The notes below the pieces were generated by a model, which saw nothing but the letters and a program-made list of their open reading frames with translations, did no database searches and had not been told where the DNA came from. From positions 22,346,452-22,410,451 of the forward strand of contig JAPTYO010000002.1 in the NCBI GenBank assembly GCA_036873135.1: a DNA stretch of 64,000 nucleotides. The letters run 5' to 3'. This DNA comes from Clarkia xantiana subsp. parviflora. Lineage: Eukaryota; Streptophyta; Magnoliopsida; Myrtales; Onagraceae. The position numbers and the translations under genes were made by a program. Shown in pieces: positions 1-12,240 of the stretch (within the stretch, counting starts at the first letter, position 1; every line of letters starts with the position of its first letter).

Positions 1-48
1 CTTGCGGTATGGAACAGCTTCTTGCTCGTTTCCCACAGACGGCGCCAA
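1..48 (-). mobile_element. Start of the internal region of a Ty3/gypsy element (off the left edge)
   Basis: Read on the minus strand, the bases just after the LTR at 49-845 are TTGGCGCCGTCTGTGGGAAA. This is the conserved primer-binding and leader stretch of plant Ty3/gypsy Tat-type elements. The same stretch, with one base changed, follows the left LTR of the element at 31060-40265. No coding sequence of this element is inside the window. Confidence 0.75.
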
Positions 49-845
49 TGTTGCGTCCTGGATGAACTGGGTCGTGATGACGCGTCTGTTCGCGTAGTTG
101 TGCGGGCTTTTGTAACCCTTCCGTCGGGAGGAGGTTGGGCCACTGACGAGTGTTCAGACTTGCTCCCGTATGAGGTCTGTGTCTCGGTACGGCTGTGACT
201 CGGTAAGGTTGTGTCTCAAGCGTCGGTGATCTGCGCACGAATGCGGGCGTCTGGGACGCAGTTCCTGCACGAAGGACCAATGCTAGCACGGAGAGGGGGG
301 GGGGGGGGGTGGTGCTAGCGGAGCCCTCTTCGATGCTTAAGTCACTATAAGGGCAAAAAGGTAATTTCTAGAGAGAGAATATTTCTAGAGAGAAGTCAGA
401 GCTCAAAATACCAAAGTTGGGCAAATGAGAGAATGTGTGAAAATGGGTGGCCAAGGCCTCCTATTTATAGGCTTCCTTGGGACCGGACCCGGTTTTAAAG
501 CGGTTTGATGACGGTTCAAGAAAACAAGCGGTAACCGTTATCCATATTGGTAATGCGCGAACTTGACTTCTCTACGCATAACGGTAATCGCGGATACGGT
601 AGTCGCGCGATACCCGAAATGCAATCCGGACCTCGTCGAAATTGGGCAATTCGGCGAGGTCCGGATTGCATGCAACCCGGAGGTCCGGGTTGCAAACGCA
701 ATCCGGGGGTCCGGTCCGGACGCGCGTAACGCACTTCCGGACCGTTTTGACCCGTTAGGAGACGTTTTTAAACCGAGATGTAATTTTGACGTGTTTGCGA
801 GGCCCGAAATGTAAATACGATCCCGAATTGGACATTTATCCATCA
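49..845 (-). repeat. 5' LTR of a minus-strand Ty3/gypsy retrotransposon
   Basis: On the minus strand the segment begins TGATGGATAAA and ends GCAACA, giving the TG...CA ends of an LTR, and is followed by the gypsy primer-binding stretch. A TATA box (CTATAAATAG) lies inside at 461-470. The plus-strand GC-rich stretch 617-671 is an imperfect hairpin and a G run sits near 295-309. Short ORFs inside are not coding. The partner LTR must lie left of the window, or this is a remnant. Length about 797 bp. Confidence 0.75.
461..470 (-). promoter_or_regulatory. TATA box of the gypsy LTR
   Basis: CTATAAATAG on the minus strand, followed by a short GC-rich stretch. This is the usual LTR core-promoter layout and fixes the element's orientation as leftward. 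Confidence 0.6.
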
Positions 846-1502
846 AATAGTAATAGAAATTTAAACAATAAAAAAAAAGAAGTAAAAACTATAAAAATAA
901 TAACATAGATTAGACTTACTGTACACCCAATAAAAATTTAAGACAAATGCTGATGTGACTGATTTTAATTGAGCTCTGTTTTTTTTGTGTTTAAGGAGCC
1001 CCTAACATAAGTATTTCTCAATTATAATTAGTCTATAATATTCATCTAAATTTAATTTATTGACAGGCTAAAAAAATTAATTTATCAAAATTATATAAGT
1101 TATTAGTAACCTAATGTTTGGCCAAAAAAAAAAATTAGTAACCTAAGGAAATAAATGATTTTTTTTTTTGCCGAGGGAAATAAATGCTGAATTACAATAA
1201 TGATTCCCGTTCCGATATTTGCCATTCCTACTTGTTCCGATGTGACTGCTTATCAATATGCCTTTAAAGTTGTTAATAATTACAACTATGCCACTTAGAA
1301 ACAAATCGGAACAAGGAAGAATGACAATGTCGGAACGGGTATCATTGCTCTTTGCTCAATGAATTAATATTGTTTTGTTTGGTACGATGAAGGATAATTC
1401 CTTTTTACAAATAGTCAAAAATTGTATCAGAAAAATACAACTAATTTTCATTTTTGTTCTAAATTTTTGTTCTAAATAAATCTAGTCAATTTATAGAGTT
1501 TT
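846..1502. other. AT-rich intergenic stretch with a small fold-back at 1199-1346
   Basis: No gene is recognisable. The one structure is an inverted repeat: GATTCCCGTTCCGAT near 1202 pairs with ATCGGAAC and GTCGGAACGGGTATC near 1303-1345, with a loop of about 60 bases. This looks like a short MITE of about 148 bp. No target duplication could be fixed because the palindrome runs into its flanks. Confidence 0.5.
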
Positions 1503-2440
1503 TAATCAAAATAGGGTTACATGGACAACCAAATACCAATATAGGCTAGGAAAAAAAGACAATTACAAATATAGGGCTGGCCGGGTTGGTGGAACCCGGC
1601 CAACTGATTTTTTTTTTTTCTTTCAGAAAACTGTAAAAAAAAAAAAATTGGAACTCATTTGGCCGGGTTCCCCCAACCCGGCCAAATATATATATATATT
1701 TTTTTCGTTTTTATTTATTATTTTTTTTCTGTTTTTTTTTGCTTTTTTTTAATAGAAGTTCTAAAAATTAATGGTTTTTTGTAATTTTTTTTTCTAAAAA
1801 ACCTATTGGACATGGTGAACCCTAGATGGCAAATTGACAAACATTTTCCGTTTACTAGTTTTCGTAAAAATTACAGAACTACTAATTTTATATTTTTAGC
1901 CGGGTCCCCATAATCCGGCCAAGTAGTGTTTTTTTTTTTTTCTCAAAATTAATTAATTGCGGAGTAAAACAATGGGTGCTGTTGACATAACAATTAATTA
2001 ATTTTAAGATAAAAAAAAGAAACACTACTTGGCCGGGTTGTGGGAACCCGGCCAAGTGAGTTTGAAAAAAATATAAAATTAGTAGTTTTGTAATTTTTTC
2101 GAAAACTGGTAAATGGTAAATGTCTGTCAATTTGCCATCTAGGGTTCACCATGTCCAATAGCTTTTTAAAAAAAAAAATTACAAAACCATTAATTTTTAC
2201 AACTTCTATTAAAAAAAGCAAAAAAAAAAAAAAAAAACGAAAAAAAAAAAATTGGCCGGGTTTAGGAACCCGACCAAATGAGTTCCAATTTTTTTTTTTT
2301 CGTTTTTTTTTTTTTTTTTTCCGAAAAAAAAATCAGTTGGCCGTGTTCCCCCAACCCGGCCAGCCCTATATTTATAATTGTCTTTTTTCTACCTTATATT
2401 AGTATTTGGTTGTCCATATAATCCTATTTTGGTCAAAATC
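1503..2440. mobile_element. Long fold-back (inverted-repeat) element
   Basis: The two halves are inverted copies of each other. For example, ACATGGACAACCAAATACC near 1520 pairs with GGTTGTCCATATAATCC near 2408, and ATGGTGAACCCTAGATGGC near 1810 pairs with the copy at 2136-2155. The arms are about 450 bp with a small AT loop near 1965. The motif GGCCGGGTT...AACCCGGCC recurs near 1577, 1663, 1895, 2031, 2255 and 2339. Short ORFs inside are not genes. It could be a MULE-type or other MITE. It ends about 235 bp upstream of the SPPL start codon. Confidence 0.75.
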
Positions 2441-2674
2441 TGGTTCATTTCATTTCAACGGTTTACTTACAGTACGGTGTCCTTTTCATGGTCTAACTCT
2501 CTAACTCGACAACCTTCTTTTTTTAATTTTTCTAGCCGGCAGGCACCTCAACACTGTCGTGCTAGTACGAACACGATATCTCTCTTTCTCCACTTCTCTC
2601 TCCGTTTTCTTCTCTTGCTGCTCTAAGCGAAGAACAGCTAAGTTTGAATTCCATCTCCTCCTCGATTCTCGCAT
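2441..2674 (+). promoter_or_regulatory. Short promoter and 5' UTR region of the SPPL gene
   Basis: Only about 230 bp separate the fold-back element from the SPPL start codon. The stretch 2575-2640 is CT-rich, as plant 5' leaders often are. No convincing TATA box was found, so the start of transcription cannot be placed. Confidence 0.4.
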
Positions 2675-5600
2675 ATGGAGGTACATAGAGGCGTACGACG
2701 TGCCTCCGCAGTAGTCGCTGCGCTGACGGTGTGGTGCTTGGCGGTAGGCTCCGGTCCCAGTTCAGTGCTCGCCGGCGACATAGTACACCAAGATGACGTC
2801 GCGCCGAAGCGGCCTGGCTGCGACAACAACTTCGTTTTGGTACTCTCTTGCATTCTTCACACCTCTCTCTCTGTTCGTTCAGCTCTCCTTTTCTGTTGGT
2901 GTACGGGAGAGAATTTCGGATTCCCTTAGCTGACCTGAGCGGAGTTGATTTTGAGCCTATCATTGTTCGTCTCTTTGCTTAAGTCCACTGATTTTTATCG
3001 TTTTTTTCTGGGAATTGTCGATTCTTAAGAGACGAACTAGGAAATAACTTTCCATTGCTTAATGTTGACTGTAATTGAGCTTCCGCATTGTGAATTTCTT
3101 GGTAAACGTCTCCTCTCTGATATGATTTCATGTTAGCTGAAAATTTGATCGCTGTTGATATCGCGCTGGAGTTTGTAATTTTGGCGATGTCTTGTGTTGG
3201 AGGGCTGAATCAAGCTTTAGATTAGATGTATGATCTGAACGGTGAGAACTGTAGGAGAATTTAAATAGAGACGTCAGAGTTGACTTGGTTCAGGGATTGA
3301 CTTCTAGCACAGTACCATCTTATCTCCTGTAACAGTTATTGGAGGTTTAAATAGACTTTGGTGAATGTTGCTTCGTAGTCACTGATTGAAGAGTGGTTAG
3401 ATAGATTATTTTACATACTGCTGATTGGAGGACCAGTTCAACTCAGTTATTTAATCATTTTCACGCTGTGATTAAAAATGTACTTTGAATTACTGCTTCA
3501 GGTTAAAGTTCCAACACTGGTTAATGGTATTGAGGACATCGAATATGTTGGTGTTGGTGCTCGTTTTGGCCCTACTTTGGAATCAAAAGAAAAACATGCC
3601 CACCACACTGGCATTGTTTTGTCAGACCCCCCTGATTGTTGTGCCATACCAAAGATGGAGGTGAGGTTTCAAATTCTAAATGATGAGATCTAAACAAATA
3701 AGTTGCAGTTGTATATTAGTTAAATTTCGTCTTTCTTGAGTCGTTTAATGTCAATGCAGCTGAAATATCTATCAAATTACCGTCAGTAACTTGTTTTCCC
3801 CCCATGTTTTGAAGATTAAGCGGAAGGTCCTTTTGGTACATAGAGGCAATTGCAGTTTCACAACCAAATCAAAATTTGCTGAAGCTGCTGGAGCTACTGC
3901 TATCTTAATTATAAACAACCAAACAGGTAATCAGTAAAATCTTATTACAATCGAGTCAATAGCAAAGGCTTGTTAGCTCTTATTACATCTTATTTCGTGC
4001 TGACATGCAGGAATTGTTAGCTCTTCTTTTTTGCAGAGTGTATTTGGTTCTTCAGATCAGAAATATGAAACTCTAGGGTGAGTTATATGCTTCTTGTTCT
4101 TAACTTCACTGGTTTTCCTTTGCAGAGCTTTATAAAATGGTCTGTGAAGCTAACGAAACACAAGTTAACATTGGGATCCCTGCTGTAATGCTCCCACAAG
4201 ATGCTGGTGCAAGTCTGGAAAAGCTAATGGAGAACTCCACAGGCACACCTCGACCCCATTCTTCAATATAGCTGTATTCTACCGGTTCTAAGGAAATATA
4301 TTTGAATGTTATTTCTGTAAATAAAACTCTGCTATTATTTTCTTCTTCCTTAATCCTTATTGTGGAGAACTTCGTGATGCCGAGTCCTTGTATAGTGATT
4401 TTAGTTCCTTAGTAAACATCTTCTTGTTTCAGTTGAAGTGCAGTTATATTCCCCAGAGCGTCCACTGGTGGATGTTGCAGAAGTCTTCTTGTGGCTCATG
4501 GCTGTTGGAACCATTTTATGCGCTTCTTATTGGTCGGCATATACTGCTAGAGAAGCAGCTATTGAGCAGGATAAGCTGCTGAAGGTTTAACTTCTCCCCT
4601 TGTTCGTTCAAGTTGAACATATGAGCTAGCATATGTCTTAGAACGGTTCATTTCTGCCGGTTCACTTTATGGATATGACATGTCTATCGTTTGTAATTTG
4701 CAGGATGGCTCTGAAGATCTCGGTCAAGAAGATTCAATTGGTTCGAATGGTGTTGTGGAGATAAACACTATGTCGGCAATTCTCTTTGTTATAATTGCTT
4801 CAGGTTTCTTAGTTATGATATACAAGCTGATGTCGTTCTGGTTTGTGGAGGTGCTGGTAGTTCTTTTCTGCATTGGTGGCATAGAGGTAAGTCTGCACAT
4901 CATCTTAACTCTTGTAAATAAATTACTACAAAGATCTAAACAAGGTAATTAACTCTGTAATACTTTTCTCTTTCTAGGGTTTGCAAACTTGCTTGGTGGG
5001 TCTATTGTCATGGTACTTTTATTCCAGCTCATTCACTAAGCCCCTCTAGTGGCTGTTTTTTTCTCTTATTTGCTTCTGGAACTGATAAGGGAATCTAGTT
5101 AATCATAAATAAGCTTATCTTAATTATATATTGTTGAAACATCTAATTTCAATGTTCATGGATGCTTGGGACTGATGGAAGAACTAATTTAGTTTCAGAT
5201 GGTTTGAACATGCTGCACAATCGTTCATCAGCGTACCTCTCTTTGGAGCTGTGTCATATCTAACTTTGGTTGTATCCCCGTTCTGCATAGCATTTGCAGT
5301 TCTATGGGCAAGATTTCGGACTATCTCCATTGCATGGATAGGTCAAGATATCCTTGTAAGTCGAATATAATTCACCTCCTTGTCATAGTTCTCCCTTCAG
5401 TAGAAACTTCTAGACATTGCCGTATATATGTAGCGCCCAACCCTACTAAGGGATAGCAAAATCTAGAATTTTCTGGATTTCTTTTCCATTGTAATTGACA
5501 GATCCCTTTTTGGGCCATGGATGGGGCTATAGGTAGCTTCAATATAAGGTGGCCATATCTCCTTGTGAAGCACTAGTAACCCTCCTTGTGTTTTAGGCTG

Positions 5601-7238
5601 TAGAGTCTGGTTGTCTTTTCTGTTTTTACCCCTCAACTGAGTATGTTGTGTTTGTTAACTAACAAATATATATTCTCATCTTATTGTGCCATGCGTCTTT
5701 TGCTCCAACAATTTATGGGTGGATTTTGATCTGTCATCTTCATGATGATTATGGTTTGGAGTAGATAAAAAGAATAATCTTACAGTTGATACTTTTTTCA
5801 TTATTGTGTCAGGGAGTAGCTTTGATAATCACGGTTCTCCAGATTGTTCGCGTACCAAATCTTAAGGTGAAGACTGCAATTTTTTTGGTTGTAGTGCAGT
5901 TGTTTGAGTTACATGAATATAGCCATACCCTATTGATTAATGAGATAAGTAACCTTTGAAGCCTCTTTAAATAAGGATTGCGTGGGAACAGATTAGTTCA
6001 AGTATGCATTGTAGATTAATAAAAGCTAGCCAAAATAAACATTTACGTGCATTATGAATCACGGAAACATTTCAAGCCCTGTTAAAAACTTGTATGCATA
6101 CTCACCTAATCAACATACATCCAATTCTGAACAATCTCTTCTAATTCAATCAGGTTGGAACTGTACTTCTCAGTTGTGCCTTCCTGTATGACATATTTTG
6201 GGTGTTCGCTTCCAAATGGTGGTTCCACGAGAGTGTAATGATAGTGGTGAGCTTTCTCTCTGACTTGAGATCATTGATATGTAGGAGTCGGGCTGTCTCA
6301 ACTCTTCTTGTTTGGCAAGCGCTATCTAATTACAACAAACCCTTGAAATTAAGTGTAGGAAAATTGTCACTGAAATTGCTTAGAGTAACAGGTGCTTCTA
6401 AATGCATGGCCAATCTTTTGATGCAGGTCGCTCGTGGTGATAAGAGCGGGGAGGATGGCATTCCAATGCTCCTGAAAATCCCTCGGATGTTCGATCCATG
6501 GGGTGGTTATAGCATTATCGGTTTTGGAGATATCATATTACCTGGCCTTGTGGTGGTATTCTCGCTGAGGTTGGATCTTTTATCCATATTTAACCATTTT
6601 ATTTATTATGGTTCATTTTAACCTCTAGCTAGTATATATGAAGGTTGCAGTGACAAGTATCTCCTCTGAGAAATTTTTCTTGTTATAAAATACGATATTG
6701 TGTGGGCACTGTGTCAACTTTAAAGATTGTCGTATTCATATATATATTTTTTGCATCGGTAAAAATAAACACGGGAATCGTCCTTGTTAACTCCCATGGT
6801 TGTAGGTACGACTGGTTGGAAAAGAAGAAGATTCGAGAGGGTTACTTCCTGTGGGCAATGATGGCTTACGGTCTCGGTACATGAAAACTTGATTGACATG
6901 AACTCTTAATAGAATAACTATCTAGATTTTTGGTTATTAAATGTAAATGGGGGGGTACCATGCAGGACTCCTCGTCACATATGTTGCTCTGAATCTGATG
7001 GACGGACATGGGCAACCTGCGTTACTTTACATTGTTCCATTCACCCTTGGTAAGTAAGATGGTGGAGCTGGTCAGTGAGTTGAATTTTGTGGAGTAAAGA
7101 GTTGTTAATGGTGGTGGTGCAGGAACGTTTCTGACATTGGGGAAGCAGAGAGGAGATCTGAAGACTCTATGGACGAGAGGAGAGCCGGAGAGGCCATGTC
7201 CGCATGTTCGGCTTCAACCCTATGATTCCGATCAATGA
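2675..7238 (+). CDS. SPPL: Signal peptide peptidase-like protease with PA domain, 14 exons
   Basis: A GxGD-type intramembrane aspartyl protease that cuts type II membrane proteins within the bilayer. Exons as I join them: 2675-2839, 3502-3660, 3815-3926, 4126-4242, 4433-4584, 4704-4886, 4978-5012, 5193-5355, 5813-5866, 6154-6246, 6427-6569, 6806-6876, 6966-7049, 7123-7238. All phases agree, giving 548 residues, normal for the plant SPPL2-5 group. Order of parts: N-terminal signal peptide, lumenal protease-associated domain (about 60-185, including [15 protein letters not shown]), hydrophobic spans from about 200, catalytic YD in FLYDIFWVF (Asp about 393), GFGD (Asp about 446), and QPAL near 499, the PAL motif. 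Arabidopsis relatives localise to endosome or vacuole-type membranes. Every catalytic motif is present and no break was seen, so it is probably functional. One intron (4243-4432) has a GC donor. Confidence 0.93.
4243..4432 (+). other. GC-AG intron of the SPPL gene
   Basis: Exon 4 must end at 4242 to keep the family's reading frame into [17 protein letters not shown]. The intron then begins GCACAC rather than GT and ends TTTCAG. Reading on past 4242 gives a stop ten codons later, at 4270. No GT donor nearby keeps the frame. Confidence 0.7.
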
Positions 7239-7677
7239 GAGAGAATATGATGAGAATCCTCCTTACTTTAACCCCCACTGCACTGCAGTTTAATTCTACG
7301 TACAGTAGTTTTCTTTTCTGCCCTTCCCTTCCATCCCTAGTGTATGCCGCCGTTTCTATATATATAGTGTCACTGTGTCAGTGTTGAACTAGAAGAGCTT
7401 AAAGACAACCTCTTACTTGCAAGTCCTCCATATATATATATATGTTTTTTTTTGCTTGTAAAAACCATCAGTATTATCAACTACTGTGCTGTGTATATTC
7501 TTCACTCTTTCAACTAACTGTCAAGACAGTAGTTATATTACCTGAATCCTACTGCTGCGTAAATTCATTCACACATGATTGATAATAATCAAATTGGTAT
7601 TACATACATAATTACAAATTATTGTCCGAATTTTAAACCAAAAATCATTTTTGGGTGACACGCCTTGGCTTGCTAGA
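7239..7677 (+). other. 3' UTR and spacer after SPPL
   Basis: AT-rich, non-coding, with short TA repeats near 7364 and 7432. It probably holds the SPPL 3' UTR, but no clear polyadenylation signal can be singled out. It ends at the stop codon of the converging IDH fragment. Confidence 0.4.
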
Positions 7678-8072
7678 TCAATCCAGTTTGGGGGAGCGAA
7701 GCTTATCTGATCTGGTTATCAAGTGTTTTCCAATAGGAGTGGTCAATGGTCCTTTCAAGCCTACTACTCCTTTGTGTCTTACAGACATCTCAGTCACGAC
7801 AACATGTTCTTCCCATGCAGTTGGCACTCCGGCAGCTTCAAAAACCTAAAAGCGCGTGAAAGAAGTGATTAATTAAAGCAAAGCAAAGCAAAGAGATGGA
7901 GTGAATTATGAATATCCATCCATATGAAAGTTATAACCTGCTTGATAGAGTCAGTAATCTTGGGGCCCATTCCTTCACCAGGGAAAAGGGTTGTTGGACG
8001 AGTAATACGTTTGGGCGGGGAAGAGGAGTACGACTGGCTTCCGATCTCTCGTTTAGGGATTTCGGAATTCAT
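7678..8072 (-). pseudogene. Truncated NAD-dependent isocitrate dehydrogenase, catalytic-type, N-terminal fragment
   Basis: Two exons on the minus strand, 7938-8072 and 7678-7845, join in phase to about 100 codons. Exon 1 contains TTLFPGEGMGPKITDSIKQ, matching the nucleotide-binding start of IDH catalytic subunits (usual form TLFPGDGIGPEI). Exon 2 contains VPTAWEEHVVVTEM and VGLKGPLTTPIGK. Compared with the family, about 16 residues between these two blocks are missing. The protein then leaves the family and stops after about 17 residues. The substrate-binding and catalytic core (about 230 residues) and the usual mitochondrial presequence are absent, so enzyme activity is very unlikely. Splice sites remain usable, so a short transcript is possible. 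It looks like a partial gene duplicate. Confidence 0.75.
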
Positions 8073-9027
8073 GATTAATTTGAGAATGTTAGTTAGATTG
8101 GAAGAATCAAAGTATATATGTCTGATGCAAAATTTTATTTTATAGGAAGAAGAAAAAGAAGAAGAAGCTCAGTCCACTCGAATGGATCGAGTTCTTCTTC
8201 CGCTACATGAAAGGGCAGACAGGGTCGAGAAGTAGAACACGCGCGTTGAACTTAAGGGGTAATTTTCTCTTTTTATAAATGGAGGGAGGGAGGGTCGTGC
8301 ATTTTTTATGCGTTGACTTCACTCTGTTTTTTTTCTTTTTTGAAAGATTGATTTATTCGTAAACATTATTTTATTTTACCCTTGGCTCATATTATTTATA
8401 TAGTGGACCTTTCTATACTTTCTAGATTTTTCATCTCATCATCAGAAATAAAATAATTAAAATTTCAAGGACTAAACAATAAATTTATCTCTCTATTCAA
8501 ACTAGGCTTCAAACTAGGCTACAATACTAGGACTGTCTATGAAAATGCACCATTTCAGAACGGCCTAATTTTGACCAATCAGGAGCCGTTATTTAAGGGT
8601 AAACTTGTTAATCCCGGAAAATTTCACTTGAAACAGTTTAAGTGGTCCTTATCACATCATGTTACATCACTTAAATCGGTTTGTCCGCCGTTAGACGATT
8701 TTCTCTAGACCAAACATCTAAAACTAGCAGACGTTGCAACTTTAAGTTTACTATACGTTCCGTTTTGGATCTGTAATCAGTTCACTTTTACGAAGCTCTA
8801 GCTATCTTTTTATCCTTCACCCTCCTTCCATTCCCTCCATTGTGTCGAAATTAATTAGGGTTAGGCCATACTGAATTTGCTTATTAACTATAAAGATTAA
8901 TGTCCATTAAAAGGACCCATATACTTAATTCGGTTAGCCTACATAGTAGATTACTTGGTGGTTAAGTTTTAACCACATTAATTTAATGAAGGTGTGTCAT
9001 ATTAATCTCTATAGATATATATGATAG

Positions 9028-9075
<48 letters not shown>

Positions 9076-9630
9076 TATAATATATTCTATTATAAGAAAT
9101 ATTTATAAGAAATATATATATAGTCATTACTGATAATATATATATAATAGGTAATATTATATTGCTCCCTCCATGTATCTTTGTAGATTTATATCTTGTA
9201 AATAAATTAAATCACATTGAGAGAGCAACATTAGTCCTAGTAAACTCCTATTTATTACCTAAAAAGTGGTGAAGTGAAGGTGCACTTGATATCAAAATAT
9301 GTGATATAAAGCTTAAATTTATGGGTTTCAGTACATGTTATTTTTAAACTTAATAAACAGAATGATAATTTTTTTTTTGACAATTCAGTACAAGATGTGT
9401 AGAATGATTAAGGTTGATAGGATTTTTTGGGTGACACACCATCTCCAAACTTTCCTATTCACATTCTTGTTGTTCTATCTACTTCTTGTCTTATCTCTAC
9501 AACGATGTATGTGTATAATAAACACGATGATGAGCAATGATCATGATGCATGGCATTGCTGCAGGATATGAAATGATCACTGGTACAAGCTACAAAGGTC
9601 TGCCTAAGCTTAGCCCAACCGCCGCCGCAT
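8073..9630. other. Intergenic region with TA microsatellite
   Basis: No gene seen. A GAAGAA-rich stretch lies at 8146-8170 and a (TA)n run at about 9030-9073. The last part is the 3' flank of the converging CYP86A gene. Confidence 0.5.
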
Positions 9631-11229
9631 TCAACTCCTGCCGATGCTCTCTTCTCTCTCCTTCCTCAGCCTCTCCGCTACATGGCTGAGGTCCCGGCCA
9701 TGCACCTCCACCTTGAGCCCGTACTTCATGAACAGCGTCAGCGACATTTTCTGCTCCACGCGGTGGCCGGCGGCTACACCCAGCCGGTGCCTCAGCAGCA
9801 CTGCCGCCGCCACGGACTTCATTTGCAGGTACGCGAGGTCCTTTCCGAGGCAGATCCTCGGCCCAGCATTGAACGCCACGAACTTGAACGGATCCTGCGG
9901 TACGAATCTCGTCCCGTCCGGCGACAGCCACCGCTCGGGGCGGAACTCAAGGCAGTCATCTCCCCACGTGGTTGCCATCCTTCCGGCTGCGTAGATCGAG
10001 TATGTCACAGACGATCCCGCAGGAAGTACCGTCCCGTCCGGCAGCACGGCGTCGGCGGCCACGTGCTTGGAGTCCTCCGGCACAGACGGATACAGACGGA
10101 GCGTCTCCGACAGCGCCGCTTTCAGATACACCAATCGGTCGACTTCTTCGAAGGTCAATGGCTCTTCCGTCCATTTTGCCACGTCTTCGCCGCGTGTCTC
10201 GAGCAGAACCGTGGATATTTCCCTGAGAATCTTCTCCTCCACCGTTGGATTCAGCGACACCAACCAGAAGAACCAGCACAGAGCAACTGATGACGTGTCA
10301 CGTCCAGCTAGGATAAAATTCAATGCCACGTGTTGGAGGAATGAGTCGGAGTAGGATTCTTTCTTATTCATGAACCTTGTCAATAAATCGTCCTGGGGAT
10401 AATTTGAATTTCCGTCCTTGTGCTGTCTCATCAACTCGAGCTTACGTGAGCTAATCACACCAGATAAATACTCATCGATGCAGGTTATGCTACGGTTCAA
10501 GCTAACCTCCATCCCGAGCCCGAGCCACTTCTTGAACCGCCAAACCACCTCAGGCAATATGAACCGCTGAAGGCAGGCCTGGGTGGCTCGATCGAACGCC
10601 ATCCCGAACCGGTTCTCAATCCGATCCGGTCCGCAAGTACCCGGGTCCTTCCCAAAAGCCAAACCGCATATGTTGTCGAAAGTGAGCCTTAGCAGCAAGT
10701 CCTGAAGATCGACCGGTTCCCCACTCTGCTCGGCCAACTTCAGAACCGGAATGAACCGGAGCTCGATCGCCCGGTTCACCCACCGAGCCATGGCTTGGCG
10801 CAGTGTCCTAGTGGTGAACTCCAGGGCGGCAGTTTTCCGCTGGAACAGCCACGTGTCACCGTCTGAGTTGAAGATGCCTTGACCGAGGAAATCATGAAAC
10901 ACGGCCTGCCACGTGGGGCCCTTGGGGAAGTTATCGAACCGGGTCTTCAATATGTACTCAAGATTCTTAGGGTCGCACGTGACAGTCACGAGTCCCTGCT
11001 TGTTGCCCAGAAACGGCACCGCGAAGATGCATGTCTGGTACGTGCCGCCGCAGGCGCGTAGGTTTTCGGTAATCCAGTCATGCATGCGGTCGCAGTTGTG
11101 TATCAAGCCCGGCAAGCTGCCCAATAAGGGCCAGACACGTGGACCCTTCAGTGACCGTGAGATGGACTTGAACCAGAGCAGGTAGGCCGTTATAGCCGTT
11201 AGCACCAATAGAGCAGTATATACATCCAT
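9631..11229 (-). CDS. CYP86A: Cytochrome P450, CYP86A-type fatty acid omega-hydroxylase
   Basis: A single-exon ORF of 532 residues, the usual size and intron-poor structure of CYP86A. An N-terminal hydrophobic anchor (about 4-20) holds it at the ER, and the [12 protein letters not shown] hinge follows. The oxygen-binding I-helix motif AGRDTS is at 308-313, the K-helix ETLR at 375-378, FRPERW at 429-434, and the heme loop [10 protein letters not shown] at 453-462 with the cysteine ligand at 460. Known family members hydroxylate the terminal carbon of C16-C18 fatty acids for cutin, suberin or related polymers. The tissue role cannot be read from sequence. Codon use is GC-rich relative to the surroundings, as is common for such single-exon genes. 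No defect was seen. Confidence 0.95.
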   Translation of the reverse strand: MDVYTALLVLTAITAYLLWFKSISRSLKGPRVWPLLGSLPGLIHNCDRMHDWITENLRACGGTYQTCIFAVPFLGNKQGLVTVTCDPKNLEYILKTRFDNFPKGPTWQAVFHDFLGQGIFNSDGDTWLFQRKTAALEFTTRTLRQAMARWVNRAIELRFIPVLKLAEQSGEPVDLQDLLLRLTFDNICGLAFGKDPGTCGPDRIENRFGMAFDRATQACLQRFILPEVVWRFKKWLGLGMEVSLNRSITCIDEYLSGVISSRKLELMRQHKDGNSNYPQDDLLTRFMNKKESYSDSFLQHVALNFILAGRDTSSVALCWFFWLVSLNPTVEEKILREISTVLLETRGEDVAKWTEEPLTFEEVDRLVYLKAALSETLRLYPSVPEDSKHVAADAVLPDGTVLPAGSSVTYSIYAAGRMATTWGDDCLEFRPERWLSPDGTRFVPQDPFKFVAFNAGPRICLGKDLAYLQMKSVAAAVLLRHRLGVAAGHRVEQKMSLTLFMKYGLKVEVHGRDLSHVAERLRKEREESIGRS

Positions 11230-11374
11230 ATATGTGTATGTAGAGACTACTAGCGAGAATGCAAAGTGTGAGTGGTGAAGGGAAAGGCAAAAAGAAAGAA
11301 AAAGGTCTGGTTTTAGTGAGAATGTAGTATATTGATATGGGAGAATGGTACAAAATGAACAATGAGAGAAAGGG

Positions 11375-11382
11375 ATTTATAG
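11375..11382 (-). promoter_or_regulatory. Probable TATA box of the CYP86A gene
   Basis: CTATAAAT on the minus strand, about 145 bp upstream of the start codon, would give a 5' leader of roughly 115 bases. Confidence 0.55.
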
Positions 11383-11838
11383 GGTGGAGAATCCAAACTA
11401 TTTATTTACTTGGCCAAAAAAAACTAATTATTTAGTTAGATATATTTGGGTAAATATATGCATATATGGAATACAGACTGTTGATTGAATTGTACCACCA
11501 CCTGTCTCTTAAATACACTGTGGAGGTGGTTCAAGTTGTTCTTTCTATATCACACTACTGATATTACCCGACTACCTTGAGTTATAAAATACTCGGCGCT
11601 TTCGTATAAGAGTGTCATTACTAAAAAAAACTATAGTTGTTTGTGAATGATTGGTTTGCAAGGAAAATGAGAAACATTGAAAATGCATTGCATTCTAATT
11701 TATTTATTTCCGAGCAACTAACTTCTAACAAAACGAATCACTAAAATATTTAAAATTTGTGATGAAAAAAAAGCTCTTACCAAATTCCTGCCAATGAATC
11801 AAAATGTTAATAAACTTTGTTAGGAATTTTTATTAAAA
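11383..11838. other. Upstream region of CYP86A
   Basis: About 450 bp of AT-rich DNA between the CYP86A TATA box and the CACTA insertion. No other structure was recognised. Promoter elements further upstream would have been pushed about 9 kb away by the insertion. Confidence 0.4.
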
Positions 11839-12240
11839 CACTACAAGAAAACCCGTTCAATTAAAACGGATTTTGAGACGGGGTGTTTTTCGTGTCAAAC
11901 TGACACGTCATTTGGTTCGAATACCCTGCTACGAGTTCTGACACGGTAGTGGACCCGTTTCAAATTGGCACATATACAATCTATATAAACACTATAACCT
12001 AAAATCAAATGTGTAGGTTAAGACAATGTGTAGGTTGTAGTGCTCATAACTGATTTAGACTTTTAGAATCAAATATTTTGACTGCATATATATTTTATAG
12101 CTTCAAATCCCCTGACCTAAATATATTCACTACATCAAAGTATTTGATTCCGAAAAACGTTGTAGAATCGGATTACTTTACATATTGAACTCTAAAAGTG
12201 AATAACATAATCAACAAATTTGATTCAACAAAACATATAC

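Noticed and set aside
9682..10290. 202-codon plus-strand ORF
   Set aside because: It is the GC-rich complement of the CYP86A coding sequence and matches no family.
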